A stretch of DNA of 64,000 bases from Silanimonas sp021297925 (GTDB taxonomy: Bacteria > Pseudomonadota > Gammaproteobacteria > Xanthomonadales > Xanthomonadaceae). Below the pieces are notes generated by a model. That model was not told the origin of the DNA, did no database searches, and saw nothing but the letters and a program-made list of their open reading frames with translations. The stretch lies in the NCBI GenBank assembly GCA_027532825.1, contig JAPZTL010000010.1:110525-174524 (forward strand), read 5' to 3'. Below, piece by piece: positions 1 to 7,213 of this stretch (positions are counted from its first letter, which is position 1; each line of letters begins with the position of its first letter). The position numbers and the translations under genes are program-made.

Positions 1-1
1 C

Positions 2-304
2 CTGCTGCGCGACGCCACCCCGGACACCGGCTGCGGCCTCAAGCTGTTCGAGCGCGCGGCCTTCCTCGACCTGCCCTACTTCGACCACATGCACCGCTAC
101 CTCCCGGCGCTGATGCAGCGCGCCGGCTGGCGCACGGTGAGCGTGCCGGTGAACCACCGGCCCCGCGGCGCGGGCGCCTCGAAGTACACCAACCTCGGCC
201 GCCTGATGGTGGCCTTCGCCGACCTGCAGGGCGTGGCCTGGCTGATCCGCCGCAGCAAGCGCACTGCCGTGCGCGAATGGCGCGGCGACACGCCGCTGGC
301 CTGA
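2..304 (+). CDS. GT2 glycosyltransferase, polyprenyl-phosphate sugar transferase type (C-terminal part)
   Basis: Only the last 100 codons are in the window; the start lies upstream. The fragment carries the end typical of DPM1/ArnC-like GT2 enzymes: GCGLKLF, then PYFDHMHRYLPAL, then a segment around HRPRGAGASKY and a final DLQGVAWL stretch. This family loads a sugar from a nucleotide donor onto undecaprenyl or dolichyl phosphate at the inner face of the cytoplasmic membrane, for later transfer to lipid A or other envelope glycans. The next gene, 25 bases downstream on the same strand, encodes a LAB_N protein, and this pairing is familiar in lipid-A or envelope sugar loci. The donor sugar cannot be told from the fragment. 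Confidence 0.85.
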   Translation: MLRDATPDTGCGLKLFERAAFLDLPYFDHMHRYLPALMQRAGWRTVSVPVNHRPRGAGASKYTNLGRLMVAFADLQGVAWLIRRSKRTAVREWRGDTPLA

Positions 305-329
305 GCCCGACCCACCCGGAACCGCCGCG

Positions 330-704
330 ATGATGAACCAGGAACTCCTCTGGCTGGACTGGACCGGCCTGCACGTCACTCCGTGGAAGCTGATCGGCTA
401 CACCGGCGCCCTGATGTTCGGCGGCCGCTGGCTGCTGCAGTTCATCGCCAGCAAGCGCAAGGGCCGGCCGGTGATCCCGCGCGCCTTCTGGTACATGAGC
501 ATCCTCGGCAGCCTGATGACGCTGTCGTACTTCCTGTTCTCGGCGAAGCAGGACTCGGTGGGCGTGCTGCAGAACCTGTTCCCGACCTTCACCGCCTTCT
601 ACAGCCTGTGGCTGGACATCCAGCACCGCGGCTGGGACAAGACCCGCGCCGACCACGGCATGTCGCCCTATACCGGCGAAGACCCGGAGAAGTCCGGCGG
701 CTGA
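330..704 (+). CDS. LAB_N (lipid-A-disaccharide synthase N-terminal-like) membrane protein
   Basis: A 124-residue protein with three hydrophobic segments, beginning around GYTGALMFGGRWLLQF and continuing through YMSILGSLMTLSYFLFS and NLFPTFTAFYSLWL. The GGRWLLQFIASKRKGRPVIP signature and FWYMSILGS are hallmarks of the LAB_N domain. That domain occurs fused to LpxB in some bacteria or, as here, as a short stand-alone membrane protein beside a polyprenyl-phosphate glycosyltransferase. Its biochemical role is not established; a part in lipid-A or envelope sugar modification is inferred from the neighbour. Two in-frame ATG codons (330 and 333) are possible starts. The protein is complete and ends in a polar tail. 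Confidence 0.85.
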   Translation: MMNQELLWLDWTGLHVTPWKLIGYTGALMFGGRWLLQFIASKRKGRPVIPRAFWYMSILGSLMTLSYFLFSAKQDSVGVLQNLFPTFTAFYSLWLDIQHRGWDKTRADHGMSPYTGEDPEKSGG

Positions 705-750
705 GGCCGCGCATGGCCCGGCGCCGGGTGCCGGGCGGCGCCCTGCGGGC

Positions 751-1506
751 TCAGGTCCAGTCGATCACGCCGAACTCGTCGAGCAGTTCGTCGCAGAGCA
801 CGGCCCACTCGTTGGCCACCGCGCTGTTCGTCGGGTTCCGCCACACCGGCTTCTTCGCCGCGAGGGCGTCGGCCACGGCGATGGCGCGGCGAAGGTGGGG
901 CGTGCGCACCTTGAACTGCTGGGCGAGGCGCGCGGCCGTCTGCGCGTGCTGCTTGGCCCGCGGGTTGATGGCGTTGATGACGAACTCCGCCGGGGCGAGC
1001 CCCGGGTTCATGTGCTCGCCGATCGACACCGCCTCGGCCAGCAGCGAGGCCACGCCGTCGACGGCGTAGCTCTCGGGCTGCAGCGGGATGACGAGGCGCT
1101 GCGAGGCCGCGAGGGCGGCGGTGAGGCGCAGGCCGATCGCCGGCGCGGTATCGATGACGATGACGCTGAATTCCTTGTTGAGCGTCTTCAGGTGGCCGAT
1201 GGCGGTGAAGGCCTGCGAGAGCTGGCCGCGGTCGGTGGCGTTGAGCGCGGCGGTCGCCGGCAGCACGGCGATGTTCGGGTCCACCCCGGGCATCGGGACG
1301 GGCACCCTGTCGGCGGCGAACAGGGAATCGGCGCCGTCGGCCTTCAGGGCCTTGCCGCGGTCGGCCAGCGTGCCGGTGAGGTTGCCCTGGGCGTCGAAAT
1401 CGACCGCCAGCACCTTGTTGCCGCGCTCGGCGGCGCGGAAGGCCAGATGCGCCGCCAGCGAGGTCTTGCCCACGCCGCCCTTGTGGTTCGCCACCGTCAC
1501 GATCAT
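751..1506 (-). CDS. ParA/MinD-family ATPase
   Basis: A 251-residue deviant Walker-A ATPase. The N-terminus reads MIVTVANHKGGVGKTS (signature lysine in KGGVGKT), followed by a Walker A' at AVDFDAQGN and a Walker B at VIVIDTAP. These define ParA-like proteins, which dimerise on ATP binding and position DNA, protein clusters or cell poles. No parB, plasmid replication gene or parS-like array lies nearby, and the neighbours are rpmB-rpmG and a LAB_N protein, so this is an orphan ParA rather than a plasmid partition system. The ATG at 1506 is preceded by AGGGGAG at good spacing, which fixes the start although the frame stays open upstream. The cargo cannot be inferred. Confidence 0.85.
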   Translation of the reverse strand: MIVTVANHKGGVGKTSLAAHLAFRAAERGNKVLAVDFDAQGNLTGTLADRGKALKADGADSLFAADRVPVPMPGVDPNIAVLPATAALNATDRGQLSQAFTAIGHLKTLNKEFSVIVIDTAPAIGLRLTAALAASQRLVIPLQPESYAVDGVASLLAEAVSIGEHMNPGLAPAEFVINAINPRAKQHAQTAARLAQQFKVRTPHLRRAIAVADALAAKKPVWRNPTNSAVANEWAVLCDELLDEFGVIDWT

Positions 1507-1570
1507 GCGGAACTCCCCTGTGCCGACCCCGACGAGTGTCGGCGGGATGGGCCCGGGGTGGCAACGGTCG

Positions 1571-1602
1571 CCGCCGGGCCGCCTGAACGCCCGGCCCGGC
1601 GG
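1571..1602. other. 10-bp GC hairpin between divergent parA-like gene and rpmB
   Basis: A perfect 10-bp inverted repeat (1571-1580 with 1593-1602) encloses a 12-base loop. It lies just before the candidate rpmB promoter and about 65 bases from the ParA start. There is no T tract, so it is not a typical terminator. It may insulate the divergent genes or act as a DNA-level site. Confidence 0.35.
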
Positions 1603-1604
1603 AC

Positions 1605-1633
1605 TTGTCCACAGACCTGGACGCTGGCATAGT
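1605..1633 (+). promoter_or_regulatory. Candidate sigma-70 promoter for rpmB-rpmG
   Basis: TTGTCC at 1605-1610 and CATAGT at 1628-1633 are separated by 17 bases. Each matches four of six consensus positions. This is the best-spaced pair in the gap before rpmB and would leave a leader of about 150 bases. The call is by eye. Confidence 0.4.
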
Positions 1634-1790
1634 GCGCGGCTCCCTGCGTCCGGCCCCGGCCGAAGCGGGGATCCTCCGCCCCGACGCCAGCGAGAGCACG
1701 TGCTCTCCAAGGCCCGGCCATCCGGCCGCGGGGACGGGCCGAAGCCACCCAGGCAATGGGCGGCACCCACGCAGCACCCAGGAGGGCCAC

Positions 1791-2027
1791 ATGGGCCGCA
1801 AGTGTCAGCTGACCGGCAAGAGCGTGATGTCGGGCAACAACGTTTCGCACGCGAACAACAAGACCCGCCGTACCTTTTCGGCGAACATCCACGAGCGCCG
1901 CTTCTGGGTTGCCAGCGAGAACCGCTGGGTGAAGCTGAAGATTTCGGCGAACGCCCTGCGCACGATCGACAAGAACGGCATCGACGCCGTCCTCGCCGAG
2001 CTCCGCGCCTCCGGCGTCAAGGTCTAA
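1791..2027 (+). CDS. rpmB: 50S ribosomal protein L28 (bL28)
   Basis: A 78-residue basic protein starting MGRKCQLTGKSVMSGNNVSH, the diagnostic N-terminus of bacterial L28, followed by the conserved RRFWV, VSAxALRTIDKNGID-type and AELRASGVKV segments. The length is exactly that of the family. L28 is a component of the large ribosomal subunit. The ATG at 1791 follows an AGGAGGG ribosome-binding site, and the earlier in-frame ATG codons lack this. The rpmG start is 12 bases beyond the stop, so the two genes form the usual rpmB-rpmG operon. Confidence 0.98.
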   Translation: MGRKCQLTGKSVMSGNNVSHANNKTRRTFSANIHERRFWVASENRWVKLKISANALRTIDKNGIDAVLAELRASGVKV

Positions 2028-2039
2028 GGGAGAACCACC

Positions 2040-2204
2040 ATGGCTTCGAAGCGCGACAAGATCCGTCTGGTGTCGACGGCCGGTACCGGCCATTTCTACA
2101 CCACCGACAAGAACAAGAAGACGATGACCGGCAAGTTCGAGATCAAGAAGTACGATCCGACGATCCGCAAGCACGTCGCCTACAAGGAAGCGAAGATCAA
2201 GTAA
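2040..2204 (+). CDS. rpmG: 50S ribosomal protein L33 (bL33), zinc-free form
   Basis: A 54-residue protein beginning MASKRDKIRLVSTAGTGHFY and ending in HVAYKEAKIK, which matches bacterial L33 over its full length. It has no cysteine, so it is the C-minus form without the CxxC zinc ribbon. The gene starts 12 bases after the rpmB stop with an AAGGGAGAA ribosome-binding site and is followed 24 bases later by a strong intrinsic terminator, which closes the two-gene ribosomal operon. Confidence 0.97.
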   Translation: MASKRDKIRLVSTAGTGHFYTTDKNKKTMTGKFEIKKYDPTIRKHVAYKEAKIK

Positions 2205-2228
2205 GTCTTCGCCACCCCGCGGCACCGG

Positions 2229-2259
2229 ACGCCCCGCCCTTCGCGGGGCGTTCTTTTTC
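2229..2259 (+). terminator. Rho-independent terminator of rpmB-rpmG
   Basis: A 9-bp perfect stem (ACGCCCCGC at 2229-2237 pairing with GCGGGGCGT at 2243-2251) has a 5-base loop and is followed by a T-rich run, TTCTTTTT. It sits 24 bases after the rpmG stop. Confidence 0.93.
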
Positions 2260-2308
2260 CCGGGTGCCGGACGTATGCTCGGGCGGCATCCGCGCCGCCG
2301 GGGCCACC

Positions 2309-5300
2309 ATGGACTTCGCCACCCGCGAAGAGGTCATCAACGACGGGTTGGGCCAGCTGCCGTCGGCCCTTCCCCGGCATCGCCTCACCTTGCACGTCCA
2401 GCTGGCCTGGCACCTGCGCCAGCGCGACACCCGCGCCGCCCTCGCCCATGCCGATGCCGCCGCCGCGCTGCTGGCCGACGCCTCGGCAGGCGAGCAGGCG
2501 TCCGCGATCGCCCGCCTGCAGCTCGTGCGGGGCGAGGCGGCGTGGCTCGGTGGTGACCTCGCCGAAGCCCTGCGCTTCGCCGAGGCCGCCGACCCGGCCA
2601 ATGCCGCCGCCTCGCCCCCCCTCGTCCGCGCCGATGCCCAATGGCTTCGCGCCTGGGTCCACAACGAACTCGGTCGGATGGCCGAACGCGACCACCACTT
2701 CCAGCACGCCGCCGACGCGGCGGCCCGCGCGGGCGATCGACAGCGGCAGCAGGTGGTGATGGCGGCCCAGGCCCGGTTCGCTGCCTTCACCGACCTGAAC
2801 CAGGCCACCGGGCGCTGGGCGGGCCTGCTCGCGGACGACGGGATCGTCGATGACCCCGTGGTGGCGGTGTGGACGCTGGATTTCGCCTATGTGGTCGCCA
2901 GCAAGCAGCAGGACGTGGGGCGGGCGGTGCGCCTGGCCGCCGCGATGTTCGACCAGGCGATGCTCACGGGCCAGGTGCAGCGCGCCATCACCGCGGCCAG
3001 CAACGCCGGCTTCGACCTGACGCGCATCAAGGACTTCGAGGCCGCCCTGGGCTGGATGCAGAAGGGCGTCGACCTGGCGCGGCGCGCCGGCTGGCCCGCG
3101 TCGATCGGCATGTGCCTCATCGAGACCGCGGAAACCCTGCGGCAGCTCAAGCAGCCGGCGATGGCACGCGACCTGCTGCACGAGGCGCTGCAGGCGCTCG
3201 GTGCCGACAACCAGAGCCGGCGGATGGCGCTCGCGCTCAACTACCTCGGCGACGTGGAGCTCGACAGCGGCCGTTACGACGCCGCCCTCGAGGCCTTCGA
3301 CGCCCTGCACGGCCGCGCCCGCCTGATGCAGCAGGCCGACCTGCAGGCGATCGCGCTGCGCGGCAGGGCCCAGGCCCTTGCCCGCCTCGGCCGGCATGAC
3401 GAGGCGCTCGCCGCGGCCCGCGAGGCGCGGCAGCTCGCACTCGAACAGCAGGATCTCTACAACGAGGTGGCCGCGCTGCGCGCCATCGCCGACATCCACC
3501 TCGACCGCATGGCCGCCGGTGATGGCACGCTCGACCACCACGCCGAAGCCGTGGCCCACCTGCAGCGCGCGCTCGCGGTGGGCGACGGCATCGAGGGCTA
3601 CCGCGTGCCGGCCGAGATCCACGAGACGCTCGCCCGCCAGTACGCGCGCATCGGCCACTACGAAGCGGCCTACCGCGCCCAGCTGGCCGCCCTCGCCGCA
3701 CGCGACCACGCGCACAACGAGAACGCCACCCACCTGGCGATCGCGCTGCAGATCCGCCACGAGACCGACCGCCTTCGCCAACAGGGCGAGCACCACCGGC
3801 AACTGGCCAAGGCGCAGGGGGAAAGGGCGCGCGTGCTTCAGCAGACCGGGCTGACGCTGGAACTGCTGGCCGATCTGGGGCGCGAACTCACGGCCCATCT
3901 GGACGAAGGGGCGATCCTGCAGACCCTGAGCCAGAAGGTGGATGCCATGCTCGATGCGACGAGCTTCGCGATCTACCTGCACGACGCCTCGGGCGATGCC
4001 TTGGTCTCGGTGCTGCTGCGCGAGCACGGACGAAAGCTGCCCACTGAGCGGATCGCCGTCGATGACCCGGTCCGCCATGCGGCGACCTGCTTCCGCGAGG
4101 GCAGGGAGATACTGCTCCGTGGCAACGAGGGGCAGGTCGATCCGAGCCACGTGCCGGGCACGCTGCTGACCGAGAGCGCGCTGTTCATCCCGCTCATCGC
4201 CCGACGCCGGACGGTAGGCGTTGCCACGGTGCAGTCGATGCGCGAGGACGCCTACGGCGAACGCGAACGGCTGATCCTCCGGCAGCTTGGCGCGTACGCG
4301 GCGATTGCGCTCACCAACGCCGACGCCTACCGCCGCCTCGCGATGGCCGAGACCAGCCTGCGCGAGAGCCAACAGCGCTATGCCCGGGTGGTGAACACCA
4401 TCAGTGATGCGCTCGCGTCCACCGACACCGGCGGACGGATCACCTACGCCAATGCGCGGTTGCGGGCGCTCTTCGGGCTGGCGCCGGACGACGTCGCCGG
4501 CACCCGGCTGGGCGAGCGGGTGGCTCCCGACGACCGCGCGGCCTTCGACGCGGCCTGGGACATGGCGCTCTCGGGGCAGGCGCCGCCCGGCATCGAGCTG
4601 CGGATCCTCACGGAGGATGCGGAACCCCTCTGGATGGAGGCGAGGCTCACGCCGATCTGCGAGGACACGCAGGTGGACGGCGTGCAGGCCGTGTTCCGCG
4701 ACATCCGCGTGCGCCGGAAAGCCGAGGCCGAGATGCTGCAGAATCTGCAGCGCGAACGTGAACTCGTCGACCTGAAGTCCCGCTTCGTCGCCATGGCTTC
4801 GCATGAGTTCCGCACCCCGCTCGCCGGCATGGCCTCGTCGATCACCCTGCTGCGGCACTACGCCGATCGCATGGCCGCCGACGAACGCGCCGCCCTGCTC
4901 GACCAGATGGACGAGGCCATCGGGCGGATGACGACGCTGCTCGACAACGTGCTGCTCATCGGCAAGGGCGAAGCGACGGGCCTGCGCTTCGCGCCGGAAG
5001 CCGTCGACCTGGCCGCACTGGCCCACGGGGTGGCCGACGAGGTCGAGCGCGCGAGTGCGGCGCGGGGGCGCCTGCAACGGTGCTTCGGGGCCCTGCCCCG
5101 GCGCCTGCGGCTCGACCCCGCACTGATGCGGCACATGCTCGGCAACATCCTGTCGAACGCGCTCAAGTACTCGCCGGCCGGCGGTGACGTGGCGTTTTCG
5201 GCGCATGCCGAGGGCGATGCCGTCGTGCTGGCCGTCCGCGACCGGGGCATCGGCATCCCCGCGGCCGACCTTCCGCACCTGTTCGGCGGTTTCTACCGGG

Positions 5301-5455
5301 CCGGCAACGTCGGGGCCATCCCGGGCACCGGGCTCGGCCTGGCCATCGTCAAGCAGGCCGTCGACCTGCACGGTGGCACGATCGCCGTGGAAAGCCGCGA
5401 CGGCAAGGGCACCTGCTTCCGGATCGTCCTGCCCGCCTTGTCCAGCGACGACTGA
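2309..5455 (+). CDS. TPR-GAF-PAS sensor histidine kinase
   Basis: A 1048-residue soluble hybrid-domain kinase without obvious membrane segments. Residues 1 to about 510 are alanine- and leucine-rich helical repeats of TPR type. A GAF domain follows at about 515-680 (LELLADLGRELTAHLDEGAI onward), then a PAS domain at about 690-800 (TISDALASTDTGGRITYANA). The HisKA H-box is SHEFRTPLAG, with phospho-acceptor His near residue 832. The ATPase domain shows an N-box (LGNILSNALKYSP), a G1 box (DRGIGIP) and a G2 box (GTGLGLAIVKQ). There is no receiver domain. The nearest response regulator is the convergent REC-GGDEF-EAL gene, whose own kinase shares the same core. The first ATG in the right region (2309) keeps the TPR region whole; the frame is open far upstream but overlaps rpmB-rpmG. 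Confidence 0.9.
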   Translation: MDFATREEVINDGLGQLPSALPRHRLTLHVQLAWHLRQRDTRAALAHADAAAALLADASAGEQASAIARLQLVRGEAAWLGGDLAEALRFAEAADPANAAASPPLVRADAQWLRAWVHNELGRMAERDHHFQHAADAAARAGDRQRQQVVMAAQARFAAFTDLNQATGRWAGLLADDGIVDDPVVAVWTLDFAYVVASKQQDVGRAVRLAAAMFDQAMLTGQVQRAITAASNAGFDLTRIKDFEAALGWMQKGVDLARRAGWPASIGMCLIETAETLRQLKQPAMARDLLHEALQALGADNQSRRMALALNYLGDVELDSGRYDAALEAFDALHGRARLMQQADLQAIALRGRAQALARLGRHDEALAAAREARQLALEQQDLYNEVAALRAIADIHLDRMAAGDGTLDHHAEAVAHLQRALAVGDGIEGYRVPAEIHETLARQYARIGHYEAAYRAQLAALAARDHAHNENATHLAIALQIRHETDRLRQQGEHHRQLAKAQGERARVLQQTGLTLELLADLGRELTAHLDEGAILQTLSQKVDAMLDATSFAIYLHDASGDALVSVLLREHGRKLPTERIAVDDPVRHAATCFREGREILLRGNEGQVDPSHVPGTLLTESALFIPLIARRRTVGVATVQSMREDAYGERERLILRQLGAYAAIALTNADAYRRLAMAETSLRESQQRYARVVNTISDALASTDTGGRITYANARLRALFGLAPDDVAGTRLGERVAPDDRAAFDAAWDMALSGQAPPGIELRILTEDAEPLWMEARLTPICEDTQVDGVQAVFRDIRVRRKAEAEMLQNLQRERELVDLKSRFVAMASHEFRTPLAGMASSITLLRHYADRMAADERAALLDQMDEAIGRMTTLLDNVLLIGKGEATGLRFAPEAVDLAALAHGVADEVERASAARGRLQRCFGALPRRLRLDPALMRHMLGNILSNALKYSPAGGDVAFSAHAEGDAVVLAVRDRGIGIPAADLPHLFGGFYRAGNVGAIPGTGLGLAIVKQAVDLHGGTIAVESRDGKGTCFRIVLPALSSDD

Positions 5456-5482
5456 ACCCGCGGCCGCACCGCGCTCGCGGAT

Positions 5483-7213
5483 TCAGCTCGGCTCCCCCGC
5501 AGCGCGCCTCGCCTCGAGCAGCCAGTGCGTCGCCTGCGCGGCGGGCATCGGGCGGGCGAAGTGCCATCCTTGCAGCACGTCGCAGCCCATCTCGCGAAGC
5601 AGGCTCGCATGCACCGCGGTTTCCACGCCCTCGGCCACCACCTTCAGGTCGAAGTTGCGGGCGAGGGCGATGATGGTCCGGCAGATCGCCAGGTCCGACG
5701 CGTCGACCTGCAGGTGGCGGACGAAGCCCTGGTCGATCTTCAAGCTGTCGATGGGGTAGCGCTTGAGGTAGGCGAGGCTCGAGTAGCCGGTGCCGAAGTC
5801 GTCCATCGAAAGCACGACGCCCTGCGCCTTCAGGGCGTTGAGGATGCGCAGCACGCGCTCGCCGTTCTTCATGGCGATGCTCTCGGTGATCTCCAGCTCG
5901 AGCGCGTCGGCGGGCAGGCCTTCGGCCGCGAGGGCCGCGGCCACCAGGCCCGGCAGGCTGTCGTCCTCGAACTGCCGCGACGAGAGGTTGACCGCCACCC
6001 GCACGCCCTGGACGCCGGCATCGCGCCAGCCCCGCATCTGCCGGACGGCCTCGTGCAGGACCCAGGTGCCCATCGGCACGATCAGGCCGCTCTCCTCGGC
6101 CAGGGGAATGAATTCGGCCGGCGACACCGCGCCGAACTCGGGCGACTGCCAGCGCAGCAGGGCCTCGAAGCCCACCACGGCATCGCTTTCGCTGGCGATC
6201 TGCGGCTGGTAATGGAGGGACAGCTGGCCGGCATCGAGCGCGCCGTGCAGGGCCTGCAGCAAGCGGGCCCGGCGACTGAGCTGCGCCTGCCCGTCGGGGC
6301 TGTGGAAGGCGAGCGCACCGCCCGGCACCGCCGGGGGCTCGGCCGCTTCGGCATTGCGCAGCAGGGTCTCGACGTCGCGGCCGTCCGCCGGGAAGAACGC
6401 AACACCGGCGGTGGGCGCAAGATGCACCGGGCGCTCGCCCAGGGGCAGCGGCGAGGCAAGGGAGGCCAGCAACGGGCGCATCTCCTGCGCCACGCGAGGC
6501 TCGTCCGAGGTCTGCAGGAACACCACGGCGAAGCGCGCGTCGCCGATCCGGCCGGCGTCCATGCGCAAGCCGCGATCGGCGGCGGCGAGCATCCCGACGG
6601 CCAGGCGGTCGGCGATGGCACGCAGGGCATCGTCCGCCGCCCGGGCGCCATCGGCGTGCCGCAGCATGGCCACGCCATCGAGGTTGATGCAGGCCACCGC
6701 CAGGGCCTCGCCGGCACGCGTGGCGGCCTCGAGGGCCGCGGCCAGGTGGTCTTCGAAGCCGTGCCGGTTCGGCAGGTGGGTCAAGGGGTCATGGCCGCGC
6801 AGATGGTCGGTTTCGGCCTGCAGTCGAACGATCTCGCGCGAACGCTGCTCGGCGCGTTCCAGCTGGGTCTTGACCAGCTGCAGCAGCTCGGTGCGTTCGA
6901 ACGGCTTGGTGAGGTAGTCGTCGGCGCCGAGCGTCATGCCCTCGCGCACGTCGCTGCGGTCGGCGCGCGCGGTGAGGAAGACGAAGGGCACCTGGGCGGT
7001 GGCGGACTCGGTGCGCAGCGCCTTGAGCAGCCCGTGGCCGTCGAGCTCGGGCATCATCACGTCGGAAATGACGAGGTCGGGCGTGTCGGCGAGGGCCATG
7101 TCGAGGGCCATGCGACCGTTCTCCGCGGTGCGGACCTCGAAGCCCTCGAGCGTCAGGAGGCGTGCGAGGTTGGTGCGGATGGTGGGGTCGTCCTCGGCGA
7201 TCAGGATGCTCAT
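5483..7213 (-). CDS. Response regulator with degenerate GGDEF and intact EAL domain
   Basis: A 576-residue protein. REC domain at residues 1-120: acidic pocket EDD at 7-9, phospho-acceptor D51 in ISDVMMPE, and the conserved Lys in LTKPFE. A GGDEF-like domain follows at about 150-300; it keeps the DPLTHLPNR entry motif, but the active-site loop reads RIGDARFAV instead of RxGGDEF, so diguanylate cyclase activity is unlikely. The C-terminal EAL domain (about 315-560) keeps GFEALLRW, NLSSRQF, LEITES, DDFGTGYSSL and VVAEGVET, the residues needed for metal binding and c-di-GMP hydrolysis. It is therefore predicted to lower c-di-GMP when phosphorylated by a partner kinase. Its ATG overlaps the stop of the upstream kinase gene (TGATG), which implies translational coupling. 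Confidence 0.9.
   Translation of the reverse strand: MSILIAEDDPTIRTNLARLLTLEGFEVRTAENGRMALDMALADTPDLVISDVMMPELDGHGLLKALRTESATAQVPFVFLTARADRSDVREGMTLGADDYLTKPFERTELLQLVKTQLERAEQRSREIVRLQAETDHLRGHDPLTHLPNRHGFEDHLAAALEAATRAGEALAVACINLDGVAMLRHADGARAADDALRAIADRLAVGMLAAADRGLRMDAGRIGDARFAVVFLQTSDEPRVAQEMRPLLASLASPLPLGERPVHLAPTAGVAFFPADGRDVETLLRNAEAAEPPAVPGGALAFHSPDGQAQLSRRARLLQALHGALDAGQLSLHYQPQIASESDAVVGFEALLRWQSPEFGAVSPAEFIPLAEESGLIVPMGTWVLHEAVRQMRGWRDAGVQGVRVAVNLSSRQFEDDSLPGLVAAALAAEGLPADALELEITESIAMKNGERVLRILNALKAQGVVLSMDDFGTGYSSLAYLKRYPIDSLKIDQGFVRHLQVDASDLAICRTIIALARNFDLKVVAEGVETAVHASLLREMGCDVLQGWHFARPMPAAQATHWLLEARRAAGEPS

Noticed and set aside
751..1506. Plasmid partition system (parA with parB and parS)
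   Set aside because: Only the ATPase is present; no parB, centromere repeats or replication gene nearby, and the neighbours are ribosomal genes.
2180..5371. A 1063-codon open frame antisense to the TPR-GAF-PAS kinase
   Set aside because: Same cause: stop codons are rare in this GC-rich composition, and the sense frame carries clear kinase motifs.
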